From Litsea cubeba (taxonomy: Eukaryota > Streptophyta > Magnoliopsida > Laurales > Lauraceae), in NCBI GenBank assembly GCA_012931725.1, contig WHSA01000011.1, positions 123,857-187,856 of the forward strand: DNA of 64,000 nucleotides, given 5' to 3'. Made by a program: the position numbers and the translations under genes. The notes beneath the pieces are model-generated. The model saw only the letters and a program-made list of their open reading frames with translations. It made no database searches and was not told where the DNA came from. This document shows, in pieces, positions 33,551-44,208 of this stretch (its first letter is position 1; every line of letters begins with the position of its first letter).

Positions 33551-36172
33551 TCAGCCTCTTGTTGTGACAAGCAGCGTAGAAGTACTCCGTTGAAGGATTT
33601 CCTGTAAAGGATTTTTGAATGGAATATCCAAATGGAAGCTTGGGGTTCGCCTTTGGATGCTTACCCGTTCTTTTGGATCTTCAGGTAGGATTCCGAACAT
33701 AATGTAATCAATGAACGGATCCCTCCAGTCGCCAATTGAAGTTTGAAGGATTGAAATCCGACTTCCGACCACTTGGTGGCATTCAGCAACTGCTTGGTGT
33801 GTGTTAAGAGGAGGAAGGATTCTTCTTTCGCACACTGTGACTTGCATGTTTTCCCCTTCCTGGATTGCCATGGATGCGGCAAGTCCGGCTAGGGCATCTG
33901 CACGTATGTTTTCACCTCTACGAATGTGGGTGATGTGACAGATGTCAAACTTTTGCAGAAGTGATTGTGCCTTGTTGTAGTAGGGCAGCAAATCTGGCTT
34001 CCTGACTTCAAATTTCTGATTCATCTGGTTGACGATCAGTTGAGAGTCTCCAAAGACTTCCAGCATAGTGATACCGGATTCGATGGCGAGTTCCAATCCT
34101 AAGATCAGAGCTTGATATTCAGCTGCATTGTTTGTGCATGGTTCCAGTAGCGAGAAAGCGTGTGGAATCATGTATTTGTCGGGGCTAACAAAGAGGATGC
34201 CAACTCCCGAGATCAGCTGTCTTTTTTCATTTGTCCTGGTTGCACCGTCAAAGTACATGTCCCAGGAGGCACTTTGTGAGAAAGTCTCCACATTGTAGAC
34301 TGGTTCGTCTGGGAGATCATCTCTGAGTGGAGAATCTTTAGGCAATGGATGCTCTGCGAGGAAGTCTGCTAGAGCTTGCCCTTTGATTGCTTTTTGTGGT
34401 ACATACCTAATATCAAATTGTGACAGAAGGATGGACCATTTTGCCAGTCGAGCATTGAGAGAACCTGCCTTTGTGACAAGGACCTTCAAGAGGTTGACCC
34501 TCGAGACCAGGTAGACTGTGTTGGAAAGCAAGTAGTGACGCAGCTTTTGTACGGCGAACATCACTGCAAGACATTCTTTTTCGACTGGAGAGTAGCGATG
34601 CTCTGCACCTACTAGCATGCGGCTGAGGTAATATAGAGCAGCTTCTTTTCTTTGATCATTTTCTTGCGCAAGCAGAGCTCCCAGAGAGTGATCAAGGGCT
34701 CTTGTGTACAAGATGAATGGTTTTCCAGTGGTAGGAGCAGCTAACACTGGAGGTTTTGTCAGGTATGACTTGATGTCTTGGAAAGCAGCTTCACAGTCAG
34801 CATCCCAGACAAAGTTTACACCTTTTTTCATCAACCGGGAGAATGGACGGCATTTCCCCGAAAGATTGGAGATGAACCGTCTGATGTAGGCTAATCTCCC
34901 TTGAAGCCCTTTGAGTTCTCTCAAGGTTCTTGGAGAGGGCATTTCTAGAATGGCTTTGACTTTTATGGGGTCAAGCTCTATTCCAGCTTTCCGAACTAAG
35001 AATCCGAGGAACTTACCCGACGAGACGCCGAAGAAGCATTTCAATGGATTCATTCGCAGTTTGTGTTTGCGAAGCCGGAGGAAGACTTCTCGAAGGTTTT
35101 CGAGATGATCTTCTTTTCTTTTGCTTTTGACGGCGAGGTCATCAACGTAACATTCAACCGTCTTGTGCTGCATATCTTGGAATATTTTCATCATAGCCCT
35201 CTGATATGTGGCACCAGCATTCTTCAAACCGAATGGCATGACAGTGTAGCAATACACGCCAAATGGGGTTCGAAAGGATGTATGTTTTTCATCCTCAGGA
35301 TGCATCTTTATCTGATTGTAGCCAGAGAAACCATCCATGAATGTCATTCGCTCGAATCCACAGGTATTATCAATCATTACCTCTGGTATGGGGAGCGGAA
35401 ATTCATCTTTTGGGCATGCGCCATTCAGGTCTCTATAGTCAATACAGACCCTGATCTGCCCATTTTTCTTTGTCACGGGGACAATGTTGGCCAACCATTC
35501 AGGATGTTGTTCCTCACGGATGAAGCCGACGCTTTTGAGTTTTTGAACTTCTTGTTCAATTTTATCCATCACATCTGGACGGAATCTTCTTTGGCCTTGC
35601 TTGACAGGCTTGATGTCTTCTTGAAGATTGAGTTTGTGAACTGCTATTTTGGGGTCTAAGCCTGGCATTTCAGCATAAGACCATGCAAAGCAATCAACGA
35701 ACTCACGAAGAAAAGCGATATACTCGGGTAACTCATCATCCTTTATATTCTTGCTTATGAATACAGGACGTGGGTTATCTGGTGTTCCCAAGTCTATCTT
35801 TTGAACAGGATCTTCTGTTGGAAGGTTCGAAGGTGGTTCCTCCACAATATTTTCGGAGGCTTCCAGCTCAACGAAACCTTCTGGGGTTTCAAGGGCATTT
35901 CCAGACCAAGGTTTTGTTCCTTTCCACGGGTCTTCTTGATCGGTAATTTTCCCAAGGCTTGCTATGAGATGATCCCAATCGCCTGTTGAAACCGAGTCGA
36001 AGTAGGCTACTTCTTTTGGAGATGAGGGTTCTTCTGAGGTCAGAAGTCCACACGTCTGTGCCATCGGACAACTCCTCTTCATTTTCGGAGAAATCGTGCC
36101 AATTGGATGAGCTTCCTGGATCTTTGTCAGGTGACTCATCAAAGAGATATCCAGGGAGATCGATGTCTTCAT
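33551..36172 (-). CDS. Tat element RT, RNase H and second RNase H
   Basis: The true coding frame probably begins around 36045 (GLLTSEEPSSPKEV), the upstream part being an overlap with protease in another frame. The RT has CIDYRDLNGACPKDEFPLP, MPFGLKNAGATYQR and YVDDLAVKS (~342). The classic RNase H is degenerate (ILYTRALDHSLGALLAQ). A second, archaeal-type RNase H follows with MYFDGATR (~639), NNAAEYQAL, VFGDSQLI and ADALAGLA, supplying D-E-D-D. This domain is diagnostic for the Tat lineage. The frame ends after LVTTRG by a frameshift before integrase. Confidence 0.94.
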   Translation of the reverse strand: MKTSISLDISLMSHLTKIQEAHPIGTISPKMKRSCPMAQTCGLLTSEEPSSPKEVAYFDSVSTGDWDHLIASLGKITDQEDPWKGTKPWSGNALETPEGFVELEASENIVEEPPSNLPTEDPVQKIDLGTPDNPRPVFISKNIKDDELPEYIAFLREFVDCFAWSYAEMPGLDPKIAVHKLNLQEDIKPVKQGQRRFRPDVMDKIEQEVQKLKSVGFIREEQHPEWLANIVPVTKKNGQIRVCIDYRDLNGACPKDEFPLPIPEVMIDNTCGFERMTFMDGFSGYNQIKMHPEDEKHTSFRTPFGVYCYTVMPFGLKNAGATYQRAMMKIFQDMQHKTVECYVDDLAVKSKRKEDHLENLREVFLRLRKHKLRMNPLKCFFGVSSGKFLGFLVRKAGIELDPIKVKAILEMPSPRTLRELKGLQGRLAYIRRFISNLSGKCRPFSRLMKKGVNFVWDADCEAAFQDIKSYLTKPPVLAAPTTGKPFILYTRALDHSLGALLAQENDQRKEAALYYLSRMLVGAEHRYSPVEKECLAVMFAVQKLRHYLLSNTVYLVSRVNLLKVLVTKAGSLNARLAKWSILLSQFDIRYVPQKAIKGQALADFLAEHPLPKDSPLRDDLPDEPVYNVETFSQSASWDMYFDGATRTNEKRQLISGVGILFVSPDKYMIPHAFSLLEPCTNNAAEYQALILGLELAIESGITMLEVFGDSQLIVNQMNQKFEVRKPDLLPYYNKAQSLLQKFDICHITHIRRGENIRADALAGLAASMAIQEGENMQVTVCERRILPPLNTHQAVAECHQVVGSRISILQTSIGDWRDPFIDYIMFGILPEDPKERVSIQRRTPSFHLDIPFKNPLQEILQRSTSTLLVTTRG

Positions 36173-38306
36173 GGACTTGAGATGTTGAGGCTTGGTCAGT
36201 ATATTGACTTTTAAGCCTTTGTGTCAACTGTCTCAAGGGAGTGTCAGGATCATACCCTAACCCGTGTGAAGACTTTTCTACATAGCCGTAGAGTCTCCAA
36301 TCTTCCAGCTGGCTTTTGGTCAAGACGGGCCCCAATGGTGTGAGAATACCGCGTCCTTCTCCCAAACCGACTGGGTTTTGAGCGTCATAGCCCATTTTCT
36401 TCATAATAGCTTGTGCCACAGAACTGTATAAGGATAGTTGAGGCGTACCTTTATTTTGGAAAGGTTCAAGCATGGAGTTTGATGAAGAAGCATCCGATCT
36501 ATGGAAGAAGATCGGTTTTTCCTTTGCTGAAGTTGCTGGAACAACGAAGGAAGCTGACGTAGGATCTTCTATGTCAGAAGTTGTCTCCATTGGAGTAAGA
36601 GCAGGCTGAACTTGCTGAGTGTCAGCTTGGCTTGACGATGTGTCGTCTTCTGGCTCTGAATCCGAGTCCGTGTCTTGCATGATAGACACGAAAGAGACAA
36701 CAAATTTGCCCCCAGGCTTTTGTTTTGCCTTCTTCACTTTAGTTGTGATGACCAAAGGCTTTGAAGATTTGAGGGAGATGATGAAGGGAGTTTGCATGCT
36801 CTCTTCAGATTTACCGGATGGTTTGTTTTCTTCCGGTGATTGTTGAGGAGCTTTGCCTTTATCTTTCTGGAGATTTTCGGCAAAGGATGCTGTATGCTTC
36901 TCCTCTTCTTCTTTTTCACCTTCATACATTTGTGAGTCTGCGAAGTGGATTTCTTTACCTTTGAAGGGTTTTCTGTCCGCAAAGACTCGATGTATCATGC
37001 CGTCGTCGCCAACAAACTTGATGCATTGATGTAGAGTTGAAGGGACAACACCATTCTCATGGATCCAAGGGCGTCCGAGAAGGATGTTGTAGCATGAAGG
37101 GGTCTTTATTGCATACACTGTGACCTCAGAGATAAGATCACCGATCTGCAATTTGAACCTGATTTTGCCGATAGGCCTTTGAGTACTCCCATCGTATCCA
37201 AAGATAGATACAGATGTGTGGCTCAGTTTGCTGGGTGGGATGCCCAACTCTTCAAGAGCCGATGTGGAGATAAGGTTGAGTGCAGAACCTGGGTCGATCT
37301 GAACTCTATGCATAGGCATTTCCTTGATATACCCTGTGAAGTACAGGGGTCGGTTATGCCTGGTTTCGCCAAGTAGGAGGTCATCCTTTGTGAAGGCGAT
37401 GGTTGCACTGGCTGCTTTTTTAACCGAGAGGCATTCAATGCATGATCCCTCAGTTTTCTTCTTTTCTCCCTTTGAGGAGGCTTCTGAGTTTTTGACCCGG
37501 TAATCCATTTCAATTTGGAGGACTTGCGGGGCATGTTTGTCGACATCCTCATTCAGCTTTTGTAATTCCGAAATGAGATTATCACGAGTGTGCGGAGACA
37601 TTCGCAACAAATCTAGGATGTGCAGACGTGCAGGTATGTGCTTGAAGTGTTCAATCAAGTCATACTTGAAAGCCTCCTTAGGGCCTGCATGTTCATCATT
37701 GTTGCCACTAGGGGCGCTTACAACATCTTTTCCCGAAGGATTTACATATGTAAAGGAAGATTGGTTGTAATTTTTGTGGTAGTCCCGGCCAGAGCGGGTG
37801 CCTCTACCAACTTCGAGAGCTTCTTGAGAAGGGTCTTCGTTTGGAAGATTGTCTTCAGGATCAAGAGGCTGTCGTTTTTCATTTGCTGAGGATGCATCAG
37901 CAGCAGAGTTACCATCCTCAGTGATTGTGTTGCATGGAGCATTTTCCGGGAACAAGTCCTGAACAGCATCCAGCAATCTTTCTTCTTCGTTGACTAATTC
38001 ATCGTCCCAAGCATCAATGGCTGGGAATTCTTCAGTCAGGAAGGGTGTGAACTTTGAAGTCACAGTCTCAGGAGAAGAAACCTGAGAGGGTGTCATCTCA
38101 GTGAAAGTCACGTGAGACGAGGTGGCTCCAGAAGATACATTGCTAGGCGTCGCCGGAGTGTAAGTGCTCTCATCAGACGATGCTTCGGAAGAGCTATAAT
38201 CCCGAATTATCACATTACAGGAAGCTCTGACGGGAGACGTTGCCTGATCGGAGTCAGACTCATCCTCGGATGTGAGAGGATCGTCTATCCCAGCAATTTT
38301 CTCCAT
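35889..38306 (-). CDS. Tat element aspartic protease with G-patch-like motif
   Basis: 805 codons, overlapping the gag frame by 47 bases. The N-terminus is acidic and Ser/Thr-rich. The protease active site is VQIDPGSALNLIS (about 37269-37305), using DPGS where many relatives have D(T/S)G, followed by YNILLGRPWIHENG. Further on, at about 36320-36435, the segment SSVAQAIMKKMGYDAQNPVG followed by LGEGRGILTPLG has the spacing of a G-patch, a short glycine-rich RNA-binding motif. The frame changes to RT at about 36045. Processing of gag-pol is the expected role. Confidence 0.88.
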   Translation of the reverse strand: MEKIAGIDDPLTSEDESDSDQATSPVRASCNVIIRDYSSSEASSDESTYTPATPSNVSSGATSSHVTFTEMTPSQVSSPETVTSKFTPFLTEEFPAIDAWDDELVNEEERLLDAVQDLFPENAPCNTITEDGNSAADASSANEKRQPLDPEDNLPNEDPSQEALEVGRGTRSGRDYHKNYNQSSFTYVNPSGKDVVSAPSGNNDEHAGPKEAFKYDLIEHFKHIPARLHILDLLRMSPHTRDNLISELQKLNEDVDKHAPQVLQIEMDYRVKNSEASSKGEKKKTEGSCIECLSVKKAASATIAFTKDDLLLGETRHNRPLYFTGYIKEMPMHRVQIDPGSALNLISTSALEELGIPPSKLSHTSVSIFGYDGSTQRPIGKIRFKLQIGDLISEVTVYAIKTPSCYNILLGRPWIHENGVVPSTLHQCIKFVGDDGMIHRVFADRKPFKGKEIHFADSQMYEGEKEEEEKHTASFAENLQKDKGKAPQQSPEENKPSGKSEESMQTPFIISLKSSKPLVITTKVKKAKQKPGGKFVVSFVSIMQDTDSDSEPEDDTSSSQADTQQVQPALTPMETTSDIEDPTSASFVVPATSAKEKPIFFHRSDASSSNSMLEPFQNKGTPQLSLYSSVAQAIMKKMGYDAQNPVGLGEGRGILTPLGPVLTKSQLEDWRLYGYVEKSSHGLGYDPDTPLRQLTQRLKSQYTDQASTSQVHEDIDLPGYLFDESPDKDPGSSSNWHDFSENEEELSDGTDVWTSDLRRTLISKRSSLLRLGFNRRLGSSHSKPWENYRSRRPVERNKTLVWKCP

Positions 38307-40863
38307 TTTCAGGAGTTAAGGGAGGATGTACCTGGTGGTCTTCAGGGACTTCAGGCTCTGGATTGCGAGGAGGCTCGTTGACGCGTTCTTGCTCTTGTTC
38401 TAGAGCGAGTCGCTGCAAGATCCTTGCATATTCTTCAAGATCAGGCATGGGAGCCGGATCTTCTTCTTCATCATCTCTTTGTGGCTCAACATTGTTGATT
38501 TCCACTGGAGTAATGAGAGGTGCTGGGTCAGCAGCATTTTCTTGTACAGCCTCTTGGTCTTCTTCATCATCAGACCAGGATCCTTGTGGCTGTAGGGGGT
38601 TATACCAGATTACTGGCATAAGATGAGACTCAGGAACCCATTCTTCATCGGAGAGATATTCTCCTGTTTCAAGGGACTCCTCCCACTCATCTGTGTAGTT
38701 GGATTCGAATCCATCATCGGTGTCGCTGGACTCGTATCCATCAATGGAGAATCCAACTACCGAATTGCAAGAGTATGATGCCTCCTGCATGGCTTCTCTG
38801 AATTGAGGTGGCATGAAATCACTGAGAGTGAATTTCCTTACCCCCTTTGAAGTCTCTGGAAGGGATGTTTTTGTTACCTCCAGTGAAGCGGTAGAGGAAG
38901 CCTCTGCCTTTTCTTTGACCTCTAGTTTTGGCTGGGTCTTCTCTTGCCGTTTGAGCTTGAGGAGATGTTTCCTAGCCTGCCTTCGCTGTTGAGCTGTAGG
39001 CTTTATTTTCACGACCTCCCAATTTTCATCTTCCAGGAGATCGGGATGTACCCATATCGGTTGTCCGTCTGGTGTCGGGTAAGGAACCAGTTCCTCGGAC
39101 GCTTCGATTGAGTTTATCACCTTGAAGGAAGTAGTGATCTTCTTCTTCGGTGATCTTGATGTTTGTCCACATGTCACCATGTTGACGGAGGCAGACCCAT
39201 AGTTTTTGTCAAAGGTGATGACTCCGTTTTTCCACATCTCATTTATTTTCTCTCTCACAACGAAGCATTGATTGAGAGGATGCGAGATCATCTGGTGGTA
39301 TGGACAGTACCGAGGATCGTTGGTTTTGCCAACATCACCCGGTCTTTTTGGTTCAGGCAAGGTGAGCTTGCCGTTTGCCACAAGAGCCCCGAAGATTTCA
39401 TCAACATCTTCATCAAACGGGTATTTCTTCTCTACTCGTTCTTTGAAGGCATCAGAGAGTTCAGGTCTCTTACCAGCAGCTTTGTTTTCAGCTTTCTTTG
39501 GTGGCTGAGGAGCTGGCTTGGTCTGCACATTGAGGACCTCTTTCTTCTTTGGTTTAGAGGTTGCAATGGCGGTTGGCTCTTTTCTTGATGATTTCTGACT
39601 GTTGAGGTCTTTAATCACCGTTTCAGCTTCCATGGAAGCTTCTAGGAGTTCTCCCAGGTTTTTTGATTTGTTGCCGATGATCATGGAGCGGATTCTGGCT
39701 CTCATGTTGTTTCGGCAGATGTCGACTAGCGACGCTTGTGGCAATACATCAGAGCATTTGTATGCCATTGCTTTCCACTTGTGAATGAAGTCATATGTTG
39801 ATTCATTCTCCCCCTGTTTTAGGCTGCACAGCTGAGCCATAGTAGCGGGGTGATCCTCACCTTTGAAGTGAGTCAGGAAGCGTGTCTCTAGCATGGCCCA
39901 ATTTTGGATTGAGTCCTCCGGCAGAGTGGAGTACCAATCGAAGGCCGTACCTTTTAGGGTACTTGCAAAGAGGCGGATCTTGAGTGCATCTTGATCCGCG
40001 ATAGCTCCCGTCAGGATCTTGAAGTGGATGACGTGCTGTCTGGCTGATCCTTTCCCCGTATATGTTTGGAGAGTAGGATGCTTGAATTTGGTGGGGAACG
40101 GGACCGAGTCCATCCATAAGGGATATGGTGGCTTGATCCCATGCTCTTTGAGTATATCCTCTTCTTTTGCTTTGGCGAGGATACCGTCTACGTCCTTTTT
40201 GGTAAGGGCGCGTGACTCATTTTCTTCTCTATTTACCTCGTCGTCTTGATGATTCGGAGGAGGTTCATTGTTCGCCTGATTTTGGAAGGCGAGGAGAAGG
40301 TTTTCCATCAGAGTTTCAATCCTCTGCTGGCCCTGTTCCAACTGCTGGATGCGGGTGATCGCATCTTCTGGAGGTGGATTGCGGGGTGGTGGCTCAGAAT
40401 TTGTAGCCAAGACATTCATCCTTCGTGATTCGAACGAAGAAACTGTCCTGGTGACTGAGCTGGGGCTCATTCTTTTTGAAGAAGAGCTTGAGGAAGGATC
40501 ACTCTGCTGTCCTTTGCTTGAAGGAGCAGGGGATTCTTCTGAATGTCTTCTTGTCCTTGAGACGCTGCGGGTCATTGGACGTCGGACATGGATTTTTGTT
40601 GCTGATTTTTGGCGCCTTCTGGTTTTTCCAACCATATGGACGGCAGCAACTTGGTTGGGTCTTTCTTTTTCGACCCATTTGGGAGAGACTTGAAGTGTGG
40701 GAGGCTGGGTCCTTTGCTTCTGTAGTCTCTTTTGTCGGTACGACGCGCGGCGGCGTATACGACGAGCAATTTGAGCTTCGGTCAGCTCTGACTGGGCTTT
40801 GACGATGAAGGATGTGCTCCCTCGGGCGCAGCAGCCGAGCCTGTCTTCTCTGTAGCTGGGCAA
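38260..40863 (-). CDS. Tat element gag
   Basis: 867 codons from the first ATG. The frame is open further upstream (FKASLQQAKDRIRILSL), so this ATG is probably not the real start. A basic N-terminus (ARRIRRRASYRQKRLQKQR) leads to a central retrotransposon gag domain (ALKIRLFASTLKGTAFDWYS, FLTHFKGED, LCSLKQGENESTYDF). The typical Tat-type sequence DPRYCPYHQMISHPLNQCFV follows, and the C-terminus is acidic. It forms virus-like particles in this family. The end overlaps protease. Confidence 0.92.
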   Translation of the reverse strand: MPSYREDRLGCCARGSTSFIVKAQSELTEAQIARRIRRRASYRQKRLQKQRTQPPTLQVSPKWVEKERPNQVAAVHMVGKTRRRQKSATKIHVRRPMTRSVSRTRRHSEESPAPSSKGQQSDPSSSSSSKRMSPSSVTRTVSSFESRRMNVLATNSEPPPRNPPPEDAITRIQQLEQGQQRIETLMENLLLAFQNQANNEPPPNHQDDEVNREENESRALTKKDVDGILAKAKEEDILKEHGIKPPYPLWMDSVPFPTKFKHPTLQTYTGKGSARQHVIHFKILTGAIADQDALKIRLFASTLKGTAFDWYSTLPEDSIQNWAMLETRFLTHFKGEDHPATMAQLCSLKQGENESTYDFIHKWKAMAYKCSDVLPQASLVDICRNNMRARIRSMIIGNKSKNLGELLEASMEAETVIKDLNSQKSSRKEPTAIATSKPKKKEVLNVQTKPAPQPPKKAENKAAGKRPELSDAFKERVEKKYPFDEDVDEIFGALVANGKLTLPEPKRPGDVGKTNDPRYCPYHQMISHPLNQCFVVREKINEMWKNGVITFDKNYGSASVNMVTCGQTSRSPKKKITTSFKVINSIEASEELVPYPTPDGQPIWVHPDLLEDENWEVVKIKPTAQQRRQARKHLLKLKRQEKTQPKLEVKEKAEASSTASLEVTKTSLPETSKGVRKFTLSDFMPPQFREAMQEASYSCNSVVGFSIDGYESSDTDDGFESNYTDEWEESLETGEYLSDEEWVPESHLMPVIWYNPLQPQGSWSDDEEDQEAVQENAADPAPLITPVEINNVEPQRDDEEEDPAPMPDLEEYARILQRLALEQEQERVNEPPRNPEPEVPEDHQVHPPLTPENGENCWDRRSSHIRG

Positions 40864-41570
40864 GGACAGGATGCGAATCCTATCCTTCGCCTGTTGCAGC
40901 GAAGCTTTGAATTTGTGAAGTTCGGCCCCTGTAGATATGAAGGGTCGAACTGCAGATTTGTAGGCCTTAGCAGGTGCTTGTGGAGGCCTTGTGATGCATG
41001 ACTTGATTTTGGGCTTGTAGGAACAAGCCGGCTCATGCTGGGATGACTTGAAGTCAGGTTGGAGATGGGTCTCTCCTCTTTCATGTAAGCAAGAGGATAG
41101 AACTGGTTCTCCTTGAGTGGGGCCAGGAATGCTGGCTTAGTGGATGCCTGGGACCTTCTCTGTTTTGGTGAAGGTCTTGGGGACCAAGTCTTGGGGTAGA
41201 CCTGGTTGTTTGCAGGTTGAGGCTTCGTGGGGCTGCCACGGGCTTCAGGCCTTCTTGTGCTCGCCTTTGGTGTCACGGTAGTGACACGTTGAGAGGCGAG
41301 TTTCTGCTTCTTGGAGGGAGCAGTTTGTTCCTCAGGAAGTGGGAATGGTCCCAGCGTCCCGAAGACGATAGTCCGGGGAGTCGAGGTCGACCCGGAGTTC
41401 ACAGAGTTGCCGAGGGAGTTGACACTTCGGCAGCTGATGGGGCGCTTGTAGGTGCGCGTGGTTTGCTTCTGTTGAAGCATGAGTTGGTGCTTGCTTTCGT
41501 CGAAAGTAATGGTTAGTGAAGCTGCCATTGTTAGTTTTTTCGAAAATTTCTGAAACAAGACCACATCCAT
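40782..41570 (-). CDS. Tat element N-terminal gag extension (or ORF1), frame-shifted
   Basis: 262 codons, Ser/Pro/Lys-rich, starting MDVVLFQKFSKKLTMAASLT (an inner Met at MAASLTITFDESKHQ is equally likely). No domain is recognised. Its last ~45 codons are probably out of frame: from about 40925 the sensible protein continues in the gag frame (KFKASLQQAKDRIRILSLPS). It was therefore likely the N-terminal part of one long gag ORF broken by a single-base indel. Some Ogre/Tat elements have a separate ORF1 here, which is the alternative. Confidence 0.7.
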   Translation of the reverse strand: MDVVLFQKFSKKLTMAASLTITFDESKHQLMLQQKQTTRTYKRPISCRSVNSLGNSVNSGSTSTPRTIVFGTLGPFPLPEEQTAPSKKQKLASQRVTTVTPKASTRRPEARGSPTKPQPANNQVYPKTWSPRPSPKQRRSQASTKPAFLAPLKENQFYPLAYMKEERPISNLTSSHPSMSRLVPTSPKSSHASQGLHKHLLRPTNLQFDPSYLQGPNFTNSKLRCNRRRIGFASCPCPATEKTGSAAAPEGAHPSSSKPSQS

Positions 41571-43327
41571 TAGTAATCACAAGAATATAATGATCATAAA
41601 TGGGAAGTTCTATGGTTTCGTCTTTTCAAATTGCTCGAGGTAGATGACCCAAACAATATGAGGAAGGCAAAATGCCATAGAGGGTACAATTGTTCTGATC
41701 GCAGGTAGTGGTAAGCCCGGAATGGGCATCCCAGTGACTGCTAGAAGCAATTGTGAACTTAAATTCGACTTATCGAGAAGCAGAGCTTGCTCGAGGTAAG
41801 AAGAATATAAAGTTGGAGTTACAGATGTGCCGGTCGCAATACAGTAGACCCTGAAAGGGCGTACTAGTACCGCTAGACACAAATGTTTTGAGACCGCATC
41901 TATGAGATGAGATTCTCTGTTTTGAAAGGTCAAGATTGGATTCATCAAAGAGAGCAGATGGTATTCCAATCTGAACACGGGCTCAGCGATTTCCGCGAGC
42001 GCCAGTGCTCAGAAAGAAATGAACCATGATTTCTCGGATCTGAATCTAAAAATGACGAGTTTTCTTTTGAAAGGCCAATATCGGGTTCATCAAAGAGAGC
42101 AAAAGGCACTCCAATCTGAACACGGGCTCAGCGATTTCCGCGAGCGCCAGTGCTCAGAAAGAAGAAGACCAAGATTTCTCCAATCTAAACCCAAAATGAC
42201 GGAAGTTTTTTTTTTTTTTTTTTTTTGAAGATTTTTTTTTTTTTTTTTTTTAAAAAAAAATCTTTTTTTTTTATTTATTTTTTATTTTTTTTTTTAAGAT
42301 TTTTTTTTTGAAAATTTTTTTTTTATTTTTTATTTTTTATTTTAAAATTTTTATATTTTTTTTTTATTTTTTTTTTATTTAAAAGACGAGAGAGTACACA
42401 TAGGCCTCCTAACCCGGTCTTATGAAATCTTGATTGATAGAATTGCCCCCAGGTAAGGGTAGGATTACTTAATGAACCCGTTTGGAGGACCCTTGCCTAG
42501 AACAGTCAAGCTGTCTCCACACTCTGGACAAGGCTTTTCTTTGAATCAACCATGATCAAAGAACACAGTTGGTTTAACCTTAGTGGTCTATGTCTTTTTT
42601 TTTTTTATATATTTTTTTTTATTTTATGAATTCATCGAAGAGAAACCATGGCCCAAAACCTTAGTCGAACAGGCTCAACATTTCTGCAAGCGCGATGAAC
42701 GATAGGAACAGATCAAGGTTTCTCAATTTTGAATCCAAATTGAGAAATCTAAAATTTTTTTTTTTTTTTTATATATATATATATTTTTTTTTTTTTGATG
42801 AACTCATCGAAGAGAAACCATGGCCCAAAACCTTAGTCGAACAGGCTCAACATTTCTGCAAGCGCGATGAACGATAGGAACGGATCAAGGTTTCTCAATT
42901 TTGAATCCAAATTGAGAAATCTAAAATTTTTTTTTTATATATATATATATATATTTTTTTTTATTTTGATGAACTCATCGAAGAGAAACCATGGCCCAAA
43001 ACCTTAGTCGAACAGGCTCAACATTTCTGCAAGCGCGATGAACGATAGGAACGGATCAAGGTTTCTCAATTTTGAATCCAAATTGAGAAATCTGATTTTT
43101 TTGTTTTTTTTTTTTTTAAATTTTTTTTTTTTTGAAAAGAGAAAGAATGGAAATAAATTCAAAGAATTAGAAATTTCCAAACAAAAAATCTCATCTCATT
43201 TTTTTTGCAGAATTCAACATAGGCCACCAATTATAAAGTAGCCAAGGAATCGAGAAAAGAAATATAAGCATAGAGCAAAATATATGATATGCAAATATTT
43301 CATTTCTAGCATCGTGTTTTCAAATAA
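41571..43327. other. Tat element 5' leader, repeat- and poly-T-rich
   Basis: There is no coding sequence. Two copies of a block around GGGCTCAGCGATTTCCGCGA lie at about 41975 and 42125 (full units from about 41937 and 42075). A near-pure T/A stretch occupies 42200-42380. A 171-172-bp unit (CGAAGAGAAACCATGGCCCA...) is present three times, with that word at 42636, 42808 and 42979. Confidence 0.85.
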
Positions 43328-43350
43328 ACGAGTCCCACCGGGTGATGCCA
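43328..43350 (-). promoter_or_regulatory. Tat element putative primer binding site
   Basis: Minus strand TGGCATCACCCGGTGGGACT, starting three bases inside the 5' LTR. It begins TGG as expected for pairing to a tRNA CCA end, but the tRNA species is not identified. Confidence 0.6.
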
Positions 43351-44196
43351 GCTTGATGGACCGCGCTCCTGCTTGGTTCCTACCGAGGTCGGCGGACGTG
43401 GGAGTCCGTTGGGTCCGACCCTTTCGTAACCGGGGGGCAGGGGCGTGCATCAACATTTCTTTTTTTGTGGGTGTGCCAGATTTTCTATTTTACTTGGAAT
43501 TGCAAGTGGTGATCCGGAGATCAACCTTCGCAAGTAAAAAGGAAATCAACTTCTTTCAAGTTTTCCATTGCACATATATTTAAGAAAAGAGACATTTTCT
43601 TGATTTGCCGTGAAAGGCGATTTTTTTGGCATTTATAGCCGATTTTGGCGTTTATAGCCGATTTTTGGCGTTTATAGCCGATTTTGGCGTTTATAGCCGT
43701 TTTACAATCCTTATCAATAATGAAAGACAAGAGTTGTGATTTTTGTCTCTTTTAAAAAAATACAAACTACAATGAAAAGCAAGAAAAGGAGGATCTAACT
43801 TCTCAGGAGATTGTGGGGGACTCGTTTAGATTGGTACGGTCGTAAGCCATATGTTGGGCTTCGCCATCATCCATGCAGATGAGAACAGAGGATGCTATTG
43901 ATTCGCTTGGCTTGGCTATAACCTCGGGTTTTTAGAAGACAAAGACCAAAGGAAGGTCCTATGTCCAATAAAAACCGAGTAGACGGGCTGAAAAGCCACA
44001 TCTAAGCCATTGGAGGCAGGAGGAGAAGGCAAGGACCTTGGGGAGGGTACCCCCCAAGGGACTTTTGTCACCTTGTTGCGGTGGCCGGTGTAGAACTTCC
44101 GCAGAGTTTTCTCTCTTTTCCTTTCTCTGGATTTCTGTCTGCTGTCTTTTGATGTTGTCTGATGTCTTTCTGTGTGTTTTCTTCTTGGAGAGCCCT

Positions 44197-44208
44197 CCTA
44201 TTTATAGG
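44197..44208 (-). promoter_or_regulatory. Tat 5' LTR TATA box
   Basis: CCTATTTATAGG on +, CCTATAAATAGG on the minus strand. It is conserved at 27992-28003 in the other LTR. Confidence 0.65.
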
